From the NCBI GenBank assembly GCA_910583895.1, contig CAJTYJ010000044.1:1-29812 (forward strand): 29,812 bases of DNA, given 5' to 3'. Both the position numbers and the translations under genes were made by a program. This document shows positions 22,220 through 29,812 of the stretch, in pieces. Position 1 is the stretch's first letter. Each line of letters begins with the position of its first letter. The notes beneath the pieces were generated by a model. The model was not told where the DNA came from, did no database searches, and worked only from the letters and a program-made list of their open reading frames with translations. Origin of the DNA: an uncultured Lachnospiraceae bacterium. GTDB lineage: Bacteria > Bacillota > Clostridia > Lachnospirales > Lachnospiraceae.

Positions 22220-23356
22220 ATGTATAAAATATGGAAGAGAGATGGAAGTGCGAAGCGGGGAGAGCTTCGTACGGTGCATGGGGTGATACAGACTCCGGTG
22301 TTTATGAATGTGGGAACCGTGGCAGCCATTAAGGGGGCAGTGTCTACGGAGGATCTGGAAGGGATCGGCACGCAGGTGCAGCTGTCCAACACGTATCATC
22401 TGCATGTGAGGCCTGGAGATCAGGTGGTGAAAAAGATGGGTGGACTGCATCGTTTTATGTCCTGGGACAGGCCTATTTTGACAGATTCGGGCGGATTTCA
22501 GGTGTTTTCTCTGGCAGGACTTCGCAGAATCAAGGAGGAGGGCGTGTATTTTCGTTCCCATGTGGATGGGCGGAAGATCTTTATGGGACCGGAAGAGAGT
22601 ATGCAGATTCAGTCCAATCTGTCATCTACGATTGCCATGGCTTTTGATGAATGTGCGCCGAGCAAGGCGGACCGGGCATATGTGCAGGCTTCGGTGGAGC
22701 GGACAACCCGCTGGCTTGTGCGGTGTAAAAAGGAGATGGAGCGGCTGAACAGCCTTGAGGATACGATCAATCAGGAACAGCTTCTTTTCGGGATCAATCA
22801 GGGAGCAATCTATGAGGAAATCCGGGTGGAGCATGCCAAACGGATTGCGGAACTTGACCTGCCAGGGTATGCCATCGGAGGCCTGGCAGTGGGAGAGAGT
22901 CACGAAGAGATGTATCAGATCATCGAGGCGGTGATGCCGCATCTTCCCCTTGCGAAGCCCACCTATCTGATGGGGGTCGGGACGCCGGCAAATATCCTCG
23001 AAGCGGTGGAGCGGGGCGTGGACTTTTTTGACTGTGTGTATCCCAGCCGCAACGGGCGGCACGGGCATGTGTACACGAATCAGGGAAAGCGCAACCTGTT
23101 CAATGCCCGGTATGAGCTGGATGAACGTCCCATCGAGGAGGGCTGTCAGTGTCCTGCGTGCAGAAGATACAGCAGGGCCTATATCCGGCATCTTCTGAAA
23201 GCAAAAGAGATGCTTGGAATGCGGCTTTGTGTGCTGCACAATCTGTATTTTTACAACCATATGATGGAAGAGATCCGGAATGCCATCGAGGAAGGAAAAT
23301 ATCAGGAGTATAAAAGACAGAAATTATCAGGGATGGAAGCGGGGGATTCCCTATAA
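22220..23356 (+). CDS. tgt: tRNA-guanine transglycosylase (queuine/preQ1)
   Basis: The 378-residue enzyme swaps guanine 34 in the anticodon of Asp, Asn, His and Tyr tRNAs for a queuosine precursor. Seen motifs: the pocket sequence TDSGGFQVFSLAGLR with the general Asp, FDCVYPSRNGRHGHVYT with the nucleophilic Asp, GGLAVGE for base recognition, and the zinc site C309-x-C311-x2-C314 with H340 (HNLYFYNHM). The length matches the bacterial family. It is read away from aroC and is followed by its own stretch before the yajC promoter. Confidence 0.96.
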   Translation: MYKIWKRDGSAKRGELRTVHGVIQTPVFMNVGTVAAIKGAVSTEDLEGIGTQVQLSNTYHLHVRPGDQVVKKMGGLHRFMSWDRPILTDSGGFQVFSLAGLRRIKEEGVYFRSHVDGRKIFMGPEESMQIQSNLSSTIAMAFDECAPSKADRAYVQASVERTTRWLVRCKKEMERLNSLEDTINQEQLLFGINQGAIYEEIRVEHAKRIAELDLPGYAIGGLAVGESHEEMYQIIEAVMPHLPLAKPTYLMGVGTPANILEAVERGVDFFDCVYPSRNGRHGHVYTNQGKRNLFNARYELDERPIEEGCQCPACRRYSRAYIRHLLKAKEMLGMRLCVLHNLYFYNHMMEEIRNAIEEGKYQEYKRQKLSGMEAGDSL

Positions 23357-23384
23357 AATCCCCGGAAAATGCCGAAAAAAATGC

Positions 23385-23413
23385 TTGCCCAAGGGAGGGT
23401 TATTGTGTACAAT
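23385..23413 (+). promoter_or_regulatory. Predicted sigma-A promoter upstream of yajC
   Basis: TTGCCC at 23385-23390 and TACAAT at 23408-23413 are 17 bases apart, and transcription would begin near 23420, about 27 bases before the yajC start. The GTG just before the -10 hexamer gives only a weak extended -10. Confidence 0.65.
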
Positions 23414-23446
23414 ATAAATTAAGTCATTTTTCAGGAGGAAATAGAT

Positions 23447-23749
23447 ATGTTGTTGACAGGAGCAGGTGCCGGCGCGGGAGTCGGTATGTTGCAGATGATA
23501 TTAGTATGGGGTCTTTTTATCGCTGCCATGTATTTTTTCATGCTGAGACCGCAGAAGAAAGAACAGAAAAGAGTTTCGGCGATGTTGGCATCTCTGGAAA
23601 TCGGAGATGTGGTTGTGACGACCAGCGGATTTTACGGAGTTTTGATTGATATTACAGACGAGGATGTGATCGTAGAGTTTGGAAGCAACCGCAACTGCCG
23701 GATCCCGATGAAGAAGGCGGCGATCCAGGAAGTAGAAAAGCAGAATTAG
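23447..23749 (+). CDS. yajC: Preprotein translocase subunit YajC
   Basis: This 100-residue single-span membrane protein is associated with the Sec translocon (SecDF-YajC). After a glycine-rich start (GAGAGAGVGMLQ) comes the helix MILVWGLFIAAMYFFML and the family signature RPQKKEQKRVSAML, followed by LEIGDVVVTTSGFYGVL and the EFGSNRNCRIPMKKAAI end. The start has TCAGGAGGAAA upstream. In many Firmicutes yajC follows tgt, as here. A terminator at 23770-23794 ends the transcript before leuB. Confidence 0.96.
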   Translation: MLLTGAGAGAGVGMLQMILVWGLFIAAMYFFMLRPQKKEQKRVSAMLASLEIGDVVVTTSGFYGVLIDITDEDVIVEFGSNRNCRIPMKKAAIQEVEKQN

Positions 23750-23769
23750 CTGAGCAGAAGTGCCGGCAG

Positions 23770-23794
23770 GGCGGAAGGGGACTTCCGCCTTTTT
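23770..23794 (+). terminator. Rho-independent terminator after yajC
   Basis: GGCGGAAG at 23770-23777 pairs with CTTCCGCC at 23782-23789 across a 4-base loop, followed by a run of T. It separates yajC from the leuB run. Confidence 0.9.
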
Positions 23795-23822
23795 ATGTCA
23801 TAAATTTAGGAGGTGCTATTTT

Positions 23823-24905
23823 ATGAATGGTAAGATTGGTTTGATCTTCGGTGACGGCATCGGGCCGGAGATTGTAAGGGAGGCAAAAAAGGTACTGGAC
23901 CGGACAGCTGAAAAATTCGGTCACAGATTTGATTATAAGGAGCTGCTGCTGGGCGGAGCATCCATTGATGTACATGGGGTTCCTCTGACAAAGGAGACGG
24001 TCGAGGAGGCGAAGGCCTGTGATGCGGTGCTTATGGGTTCGATCGGCGGGGATGCGAAGACCTCTCCCTGGTATCAGCTGGAACCGTCTAAGCGGCCGGA
24101 GGCGGGGCTTCTTGGTATCCGGAAAGCGCTGAATCTTTTCGCCAATTTAAGGCCGGCATATTTGTATGAAGAGCTTCGAAGTTCCTGTCCGCTCCGGGAG
24201 GACATCAGCAGGGCAGGATTTGACCTTTTGATCATGAGAGAGCTCACCGGCGGCCTTTATTTCGGAGCGCGAAAGACCGAGGAGGTAGACGGAGTCATGA
24301 CAGCGGTAGATACTCTTTCCTATAATGAACTTGAGATTCGCCGCATTGCGAAACGTGCCTTTGACGTGGCACAGAAAAGACGCGGGAAAGTGTGCAGCGT
24401 AGATAAGGCCAATGTGCTGGATTCTTCCAGACTTTGGAGGAAAGTAGTGGAGGAAGTGGCAAAGGATTATCCGGATGTGGAGCTTTCTCATATGTATGTG
24501 GACAACTGCGCTATGCAGCTGGTCATGAATCCGGCTCAGTTCGATGTGATTTTGACCGAAAATATGTTCGGGGATATTTTGTCTGATGAGGCTTCCATGG
24601 TGACCGGCTCCATCGGCATGCTTTCCAGCGCCAGCTTAAATGACACCCGGTTTGGTCTCTATGAGCCAAGCCACGGTTCTGCGCCGGATATTGCCGGACA
24701 GAATAAGGCCAATCCCATTGCCACCATTCTGTCTGCTGCCATGATGCTGCGCTACACCTTTGACCTGGATCAGGAGGCAGAGGCGATCGAAGGGGCTGTT
24801 CGTCAGGTCTTAAAAGACGGCTACCGGACCGGTGATATTATGACAGAGGGTTGTACTTATACCGGTACGGTCCAGATGGGAGATCTGATCGCAGAGAGAA
24901 TCTGA
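23823..24905 (+). CDS. leuB: 3-isopropylmalate dehydrogenase
   Basis: The NAD-dependent oxidative decarboxylation in leucine synthesis is carried out by this 360-residue protein. Motifs: FGDGIGPEIVREAKKVLD, MRELTGGLYFGARKTEE, CSVDKANVLDSSRLWRKVV, SHMYVDNCAMQLV, ENMFGDILSDEASMVTGS and the NAD-binding EPSHGSAPDIAGQNKANP. The start ATG 23823 has TTAGGAGGTGC; a longer frame from 23760 would begin inside the terminator. leuA and leuC/D are not in the window. The 131 bases to ilvD hold no evident hairpin terminator, so cotranscription is possible. Confidence 0.96.
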   Translation: MNGKIGLIFGDGIGPEIVREAKKVLDRTAEKFGHRFDYKELLLGGASIDVHGVPLTKETVEEAKACDAVLMGSIGGDAKTSPWYQLEPSKRPEAGLLGIRKALNLFANLRPAYLYEELRSSCPLREDISRAGFDLLIMRELTGGLYFGARKTEEVDGVMTAVDTLSYNELEIRRIAKRAFDVAQKRRGKVCSVDKANVLDSSRLWRKVVEEVAKDYPDVELSHMYVDNCAMQLVMNPAQFDVILTENMFGDILSDEASMVTGSIGMLSSASLNDTRFGLYEPSHGSAPDIAGQNKANPIATILSAAMMLRYTFDLDQEAEAIEGAVRQVLKDGYRTGDIMTEGCTYTGTVQMGDLIAERI

Positions 24906-25036
24906 TATACATAAAAACAGCAGAGGCACGAAACGGATTCAGATGGATTTTACAGAGCTGGAGACGGCTGGAAACTCATCTCCTGCCAAAAGGCGGTGAG
25001 GGCTGAAGCGATACGATAGTCAGGAGGAAAGATAAA

Positions 25037-26707
25037 ATGAGAAGTGATGCAGTTACCAAGGGGATGCAGCAGGCGCCCCACCGTTCTTTGTTCCATGCAC
25101 TGGGACTGACAGAAGAGGAGATGAACCGGCCGCTGATAGGGATTGTCAGCTCCTACAATGAGATTGTGCCGGGGCACATGAATCTGGATAAGATTGTGGA
25201 AGCGGTAAAGACCGGCGTTGCCATGGCGGGAGGAACTCCGATCGTTTTTCCGGCGATTGCAGTCTGTGACGGAATTGCCATGGGACACATTGGCATGAAA
25301 TATTCACTGGTGACCAGAGACCTGATTGCGGATTCCACAGAGGCTATGGCCATGGCGCATCAGTTTGACGCACTGGTTATGGTACCTAACTGTGACAAAA
25401 ATGTGCCAGGGCTTCTGATGGCGGCGGCGAGAGTCAATATCCCCACGGTTTTTGTGAGCGGAGGTCCCATGCTGGCCGGCAGAGTGAAAGGACAGAAAAG
25501 AAGTCTTTCCAGCATGTTTGAGGCGGTGGGATCCTATGCGGCGGGAACCATGACAGAGGAAGATGTAACCGAATTTGAAAATAAAGTATGTCCTACCTGC
25601 GGTTCCTGTTCAGGTATGTATACAGCCAACAGCATGAACTGTCTGACGGAAGCACTGGGTATGGGGCTTGGAGGCAACGGCACGATACCGGCGGTCTATT
25701 CGGAGCGGATCAGGCTGGCAAAAAAGGCGGGTATGCAGGTGATGGAGATGCTCAGGAAAAACATCCGCCCCAGGGATATCATGACAGAAAAGGCCTTTAT
25801 GAATGCGCTTACTGTGGATATGGCTCTTGGCTGCTCCACCAACAGCATGCTGCATCTTCCGGCCATTGCTCATGAGGCGGGTGTGGATCTGAACGTGGAT
25901 ATCGCCAATGAGGTGAGCGAAAGAACTCCGAATCTGTGCCATCTGGCTCCGGCTGGTCCTACTTATATGGAAGATTTAAACGAGGCGGGCGGTGTCTACG
26001 CGGTAATGAAAGAACTTTCCAAAAAGGATCTTCTGAACCTGGACTGCCTGACGGTGACCGGTAAAAATGTGGGAGAAAACATTGCTTCCTGTGTAAATAA
26101 AAATCCGGAGGTCATTCGTCCGGTGGAGAATCCTTATAGTGCAACCGGCGGGATTGCGATCCTCAAAGGCAACCTGGCTCCGGACAGCGGCGTGGTCAAG
26201 CGCTCAGCTGTGGCCCCGGAGATGCTGGTACACGAAGGCCCGGCGAGAGTCTTTGACTGTGAGGAAGATGCGATCGAAGCCATCAAGGGCGGACAGATTG
26301 TGGCAGGGGATGTGGTTGTCATCCGTTATGAGGGACCAAAGGGCGGCCCCGGTATGCGGGAGATGTTAAACCCCACATCCGCCATCGCAGGTATGGGGCT
26401 GGGTTCTTCTGTGGCTCTGATCACAGACGGCCGGTTCAGCGGAGCCAGCAGAGGAGCTTCTATCGGCCATGTATCACCGGAAGCAGCTGTGGGCGGTCCT
26501 ATTGCCCTGGTGGAAGAAGGGGATCTCATCAAGATCAATATCCCGGAAAACCGTCTGGATGTGGATCTTTCCAATGAGGAACTTGCAAGGAGACGCGCAA
26601 AGTGGCAGCCAAGAGAGCCGAAAGTGACGACCGGATATCTGGCCCGCTACGCCTCCATGGTAACCTCCGGAAACCGGGGAGCCATCCTGGAGATCCAGAA
26701 ACATTAA
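25037..26707 (+). CDS. ilvD: Dihydroxy-acid dehydratase
   Basis: The 556-residue iron-sulfur enzyme dehydrates dihydroxy acids in isoleucine and valine synthesis (also feeding leucine). Seen: CDG near VFPAIAVCDGIAMG, the NCDKNVPGLLMAAAR motif and CPTCGSCSGMYTANSMNCL with the cluster cysteines, and SGASRGASIGHVSPEAA near the C-terminus. CAGGAGGAAAG lies before the ATG. It precedes ilvB, separated by a 257-base stretch of structured tandem repeats. Confidence 0.97.
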   Translation: MRSDAVTKGMQQAPHRSLFHALGLTEEEMNRPLIGIVSSYNEIVPGHMNLDKIVEAVKTGVAMAGGTPIVFPAIAVCDGIAMGHIGMKYSLVTRDLIADSTEAMAMAHQFDALVMVPNCDKNVPGLLMAAARVNIPTVFVSGGPMLAGRVKGQKRSLSSMFEAVGSYAAGTMTEEDVTEFENKVCPTCGSCSGMYTANSMNCLTEALGMGLGGNGTIPAVYSERIRLAKKAGMQVMEMLRKNIRPRDIMTEKAFMNALTVDMALGCSTNSMLHLPAIAHEAGVDLNVDIANEVSERTPNLCHLAPAGPTYMEDLNEAGGVYAVMKELSKKDLLNLDCLTVTGKNVGENIASCVNKNPEVIRPVENPYSATGGIAILKGNLAPDSGVVKRSAVAPEMLVHEGPARVFDCEEDAIEAIKGGQIVAGDVVVIRYEGPKGGPGMREMLNPTSAIAGMGLGSSVALITDGRFSGASRGASIGHVSPEAAVGGPIALVEEGDLIKINIPENRLDVDLSNEELARRRAKWQPREPKVTTGYLARYASMVTSGNRGAILEIQKH

Positions 26708-26710
26708 TCA

Positions 26711-26945
26711 GATGCGGAACTTCAAATAAAAAACAGCAACTTCCCGGAGCGTACGCAGAAGCGTTACCGGATGCCGAAGGTGAGAAGGGAACGGTTCTGG
26801 GCATAAAGGTACGCGAAGGGAAGATGCGGAACTCTAAACAAACGACAGCAACTTCCCGGAGCGTACGCAGAAGCGTTACCGGATGCCGAAGGTGAGAAGG
26901 GAACGGTTCTGGGCATAAAGTACGCGAAGGGAAGATGCGGAACTC
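26711..26945 (+). repeat. Two tandem 112/111-base structured repeat units
   Basis: Unit 1 (26711-26822) and unit 2 (26823-26933) are identical apart from a short variable stretch after GATGCGGAACT and one missing G; GATGCGGAACT occurs a third time at 26934, so the array is unit-unit-stub. Each unit has ends that pair: CTTCCC and GCGTAC (26740-26754) with GTACGC and GGGAAG (26809-26823), 12 pairs around a 3x3 internal loop, and a 54-base inner part that can fold further. The array fills the ilvD-ilvB gap and ends 20 bases before the ilvB ribosome site. It is not a T-box and has no terminator T-run. It is probably a dispersed intergenic repeat element. Confidence 0.85.
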
Positions 26946-26964
26946 TAATAAGGAGAAACAAAAT

Positions 26965-28638
26965 ATGATTTTATCAGGAGCAGAGATTGTAATTGCCTGC
27001 CTGAAGGAACAGGGGGTAGACACCGTCTTTGGCTATCCCGGCGGGGCAATTTTAAATATCTATGATGCGCTTTACAAGCATCCGGAAATCAGACACATAC
27101 TGACATCCCATGAGCAGGGCGCTTCTCATGCGGCGGACGGTTATGCGAGGGCCACCGGCAAAGTGGGTGTCTGTTTTGCCACTTCAGGCCCAGGAGCCAC
27201 CAATCTGGTCACGGGCATTGCCACAGCTTATATGGATTCCATCCCTGTTGTGGCCATCACGTGCAATGTGGGCAAGTCACTCCTTGGAAAAGACAGCTTT
27301 CAGGAGGTGGATATCGCCGGGATCACGATTCCGGTGACAAAACATAATTTTATTGTAAAAGACGTTGCAGATCTGGCAGCTGTGATCCGTCGGGCTTTCA
27401 AAATCGCAAAATCCGGGCGGCCGGGTCCGGTGCTCATTGATGTAACCAAAGATGCGACGGCCAACGAAACCGAATATTTTGCAAAGACTCCTGAGGAGAT
27501 CGTTTCGGATAATTCCACGATCAAAGAGGAAGATCTGGAAGAGGCAGTCCGTCTGATCGATCAGGCAAAGAAGCCCATGATCTTTGTGGGAGGCGGCGCC
27601 ATTGCTTCCAACGCATCCGAGGAGCTGCTTGTGTTTGCAGAGAAGCTGGATGCTCCGGTGTGCGATACGCTGATGGGAAAAGGTGCTTTCTGCGGAGAAC
27701 ATCCCCTCTATGCCGGAATGCTGGGCATGCATGGCACCAAGTACGCCAATTTTGGCGTATCCAAATGTGATCTGCTGGTGACCATTGGAGCGCGTTTCAG
27801 TGACCGGGTGTTCGGGGATGCCTCCCGTTTTGCAACCCATGCAAAAATCCTGCAGATCGACGTAGACCCTGCAGAGATCAATAAAAATATTCTGGTGTCC
27901 GCAAGTGTGATCGGGGATGTAAAAGAAGTTCTGAAAAGACTGAATCCCCTTCTTGAGCAGAAAGATCACAAAGAATGGCGCTCCTTTATTGATGACCTGA
28001 AAGTCCGGTTCCCGTTGAAATATAACGAAGAGGGACTGACAGGCCCTTATATCGTGGAAGAGATTTACAAGGCGACCAAAGGGGATGCGATTATCTGTAC
28101 GGAGGTCGGCCAGCATCAGATGTGGGCCGCTCAGTACTATAAGTACACCCATCCCCGCACTTTCTTAAGTTCCGGAGGGCTTGGGACCATGGGGTATGGT
28201 CTGGGTGCTTCCCTGGGAGCAAAAGTTGCCATGCCGGAAAAACGGGTGATTAATATCGCCGGGGACGGATGCTTCCGTATGAATATGAACGAGCTGGCTA
28301 CAGCTGCCCGTTACAATATTCCTGTCATCGAGGTGGTGGTCAACAATCATGTACTTGGAATGGTGCGTCAATGGCAGAATTTATTCTATGAGGGACGGTA
28401 TTCGGCGACCATATTAAATGACAGGGTGGATTTTGTCAAAGTGGCGGAGGCTCTTGGATGCAAAGGCATTCGGGTGACGAAAAAAGAGGAGTTTGCCCCG
28501 GCGCTTGCAGAAGCATTTGCCTGCGGAGGACCAGTGCTTTTGGACTGTCAGATTGACAGTGACGACAAAGTATTTCCGATGGTGCCGGCAGGGGCGCCCA
28601 TAGAAAATGCTTTTGATCAGGATGATCTGGTTAAATAA
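26965..28638 (+). CDS. ilvB: Acetolactate synthase, large (catalytic) subunit
   Basis: This thiamine diphosphate enzyme makes acetolactate or acetohydroxybutyrate for branched-chain amino acids; it has 557 residues. Motifs: VFGYPGGAILNIYDAL, the catalytic Glu in TSHEQGASHAADGYARATG, TSGPGATNLVTG, the FAD-region GKGAFCGEHPLYAGMLGMHG, and the TPP motif GDGCFRMNMNELATAARYN ending in VVNNHVLGMVRQWQ. The start ATG 26965 has AAGGAG at the right spacing; the in-frame ATG 26935 lies inside the repeat stub and is rejected. The small regulatory subunit gene is not directly downstream; serC follows after 36 bases. Confidence 0.95.
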   Translation: MILSGAEIVIACLKEQGVDTVFGYPGGAILNIYDALYKHPEIRHILTSHEQGASHAADGYARATGKVGVCFATSGPGATNLVTGIATAYMDSIPVVAITCNVGKSLLGKDSFQEVDIAGITIPVTKHNFIVKDVADLAAVIRRAFKIAKSGRPGPVLIDVTKDATANETEYFAKTPEEIVSDNSTIKEEDLEEAVRLIDQAKKPMIFVGGGAIASNASEELLVFAEKLDAPVCDTLMGKGAFCGEHPLYAGMLGMHGTKYANFGVSKCDLLVTIGARFSDRVFGDASRFATHAKILQIDVDPAEINKNILVSASVIGDVKEVLKRLNPLLEQKDHKEWRSFIDDLKVRFPLKYNEEGLTGPYIVEEIYKATKGDAIICTEVGQHQMWAAQYYKYTHPRTFLSSGGLGTMGYGLGASLGAKVAMPEKRVINIAGDGCFRMNMNELATAARYNIPVIEVVVNNHVLGMVRQWQNLFYEGRYSATILNDRVDFVKVAEALGCKGIRVTKKEEFAPALAEAFACGGPVLLDCQIDSDDKVFPMVPAGAPIENAFDQDDLVK

Positions 28639-28674
28639 TTCGGTTATGTTTTGGAAGAGAGGATTAAGGAAGTT

Positions 28675-29757
28675 ATGAGAAGAGTCTACAATTTTTCGGC
28701 AGGACCTGCGGTGTTGCCAGAAGAGGTGCTTCAGGAGATTGCGGATGAGATGCTGGATTATCACGGCACAGGCATGTCTGTGATGGAGATGAGCCATCGT
28801 TCCAGTGTTTTTGATGAGATCATCGGGACAGCAGAACAGGACTTCAGAGATCTTTTAAAGGTTCCCAATCACTATAAAGTACTGTTTTTGCAGGGAGGCG
28901 CTCATCTGCAGTTTGCGGCGGTCCCTATGAACCTGATGAAACATCGGGTGGCTGATTACATTGTCACCGGGCAGTGGGCAAAGAGAGCGTTTGAGGAGGC
29001 GAAAAAATACGGAAAGGCCAATAAAATCGCGACCAGTGAAGACCAGACGTATTCTTACATTCCCGACTGTTCGGATCTTCCGGTCAGCGAAGATGCCGAT
29101 TATGTGTATATCTGTGAGAACAATACGATCTACGGAACAAAATTTAAAACCCTTCCCAACACAAAGGGAAAGGATCTGGTGGCGGATGTGTCTTCCTGCT
29201 TTTTGTCGGAGCCGGTGGATGTATCCAGATATGCGGTTATGTACGGTGGTGTCCAGAAGAATATCGGGCCGGCAGGCATGGTGATCGCGGTGGTCAGAGA
29301 AGACCTGATTACGGACGATGTGCTTCCGGGGACGCCGTCGATCATGAAATATAAGACCCAGGCAGATACAGGCTCTTTGTACAACACGCCGAACTGCTTT
29401 TGTATCTATACCTGCGGCAAAGTGTTTCAATGGTTAAAAAAGATGGGCGGACTGGAGGTGATGAAGCAGCGGAATGAGGAAAAGGCAGCGATTCTCTACG
29501 ATTTTCTGGATGGCAGCCGGCTTTTCAGGGGCACGGTGAGAAAGGAAGACCGTTCGCTTATGAACGTTCCTTTTGTGACAGGCAGAAAAGAACTGGACGC
29601 TAAATTTGTAAAGGAGGCTGAAACCGCCGGTTTTGTGAACTTAAAGGGTCACAGAAGTGTGGGCGGTATGCGGGCCAGCATTTACAATGCGATGCCGAAG
29701 GAAGGCGTGGAAGCGCTTGTTGCGTTTATGAAAAAATTTGAAGAGGAGAACAAGTAG
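28675..29757 (+). CDS. serC: Phosphoserine aminotransferase
   Basis: This 360-residue PLP enzyme converts 3-phosphohydroxypyruvate and glutamate to phosphoserine in serine synthesis. Seen: RVYNFSAGPAVLPEEVL at the N-terminus, GTGMSVMEMSHRS, FLQGGAHLQFAAVPMNLM, and the lysine region YGGVQKNIGPAGM carrying the PLP-binding Lys. The start ATG 28675 has TAAGGAAG just upstream; the ATG-less extension to 28651 is not needed. serA begins 5 bases after the stop, forming a serCA pair. Confidence 0.96.
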   Translation: MRRVYNFSAGPAVLPEEVLQEIADEMLDYHGTGMSVMEMSHRSSVFDEIIGTAEQDFRDLLKVPNHYKVLFLQGGAHLQFAAVPMNLMKHRVADYIVTGQWAKRAFEEAKKYGKANKIATSEDQTYSYIPDCSDLPVSEDADYVYICENNTIYGTKFKTLPNTKGKDLVADVSSCFLSEPVDVSRYAVMYGGVQKNIGPAGMVIAVVREDLITDDVLPGTPSIMKYKTQADTGSLYNTPNCFCIYTCGKVFQWLKKMGGLEVMKQRNEEKAAILYDFLDGSRLFRGTVRKEDRSLMNVPFVTGRKELDAKFVKEAETAGFVNLKGHRSVGGMRASIYNAMPKEGVEALVAFMKKFEEENK

Positions 29758-29761
29758 AACT

Positions 29762-29812
29762 ATGTATCAGTATCATTGTCTGAATCCCATCGCGGAGGTT
29801 GGACTGAAGAAT
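29762..29812 (+). CDS. serA: Phosphoglycerate dehydrogenase, 5' end only
   Basis: Only the first 17 codons are in the window (MYQYHCLNPIAEVGLKN). The YHCLNPI start is characteristic of Lachnospiraceae-type 3-phosphoglycerate dehydrogenase, and the position directly after serC supports it. The ribosome site GAGGAG lies inside the end of serC. It is truncated by the window edge, not by mutation. Confidence 0.75.
   Translation, partial: MYQYHCLNPIAEVGLKN

Noticed and set aside
23341..23375. Terminator directly after tgt
   Set aside because: GGGGAT and ATCCCC can pair around the stop codon, but no T-run follows.
26602..26895. Open frames across the ilvD-ilvB repeats on both strands
   Set aside because: They arise because the repeat unit lacks stops in some phases; there are no ribosome sites, and the base-level repetition with paired ends fits a structural element better.
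26711..26945. CRISPR array or T-box leader before ilvB
   Set aside because: The units are over 100 bases with no unique spacers, and neither a T-box sequence nor a terminator/antiterminator is present.

Overview
The window looks like a chromosomal segment of a gut-type Lachnospiraceae (Firmicutes, Clostridia). The basis is the style of the housekeeping proteins, strong AGGAGG-type ribosome binding sites, sigma-A type promoters, an FMN riboswitch ahead of a RibU-type ECF transporter, Rpn-family 'transposase' nucleases, and a serA start typical of that family. The species cannot be named from the sequence alone.

Four regions are visible. (1) 1-3331 is an AT-rich yard of broken RHS/polymorphic-toxin tips and membrane-anchored, probably immunity, proteins. 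It was built by local duplication: two paralogous 2-TM proteins, a second immunity-like gene with a deleted copy of itself, an RHS core fragment carrying a tip domain behind one in-frame amber codon, and short slivers of RHS core and tip sequence. (2) 3444-16995 is a long, same-strand, tightly spaced gene set. In order it encodes a PP2C-like/TM/TPR receptor with altered metal-site residues, two unrecognised proteins, an Hsp70/actin-like ATPase with a SAP-like N-terminus, a fibre-like protein, two different VgrG-like spike proteins around a small linker protein, and then a less ordered accessory block (split membrane gene, hairpin, two small proteins that may share a fold, a helical protein and an immunity-like protein). 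This looks like the baseplate/spike/regulatory part of a contractile-injection-type apparatus in a Gram-positive; no sheath, inner tube or AAA+ ATPase gene is in the window. (3) 17391-19287 is a near-identical tandem pair of Rpn-family nuclease genes. (4) 19363-29812 is ordinary metabolism: FMN riboswitch-ribU-PNPOx-like protein; convergent aroC; divergent tgt; then yajC, leuB, ilvD, ilvB, serC and the start of serA.

How the parts may work together: the spike proteins would carry or be capped by effectors, and RHS proteins with exchangeable C-terminal toxins and cognate immunity proteins are common cargo of such machines. The RHS yard beside the spike cluster is therefore probably functionally linked, with old tips kept as immunity genes and as recombination stock. 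The altered PP2C receptor and the Hsp70-like ATPase would be control or assembly factors. In the metabolic part, the riboswitch ties riboflavin uptake and possibly the PNPOx-like protein to FMN level, and leuB-ilvD-ilvB-serC-serA form a branched-chain amino acid/serine synthesis run with a structured tandem repeat placed just before ilvB.

The best candidate for an undescribed system is region 2, especially the combination of altered PP2C receptor, SAP-like/Hsp70-like ATPase and paired VgrG-like spikes.
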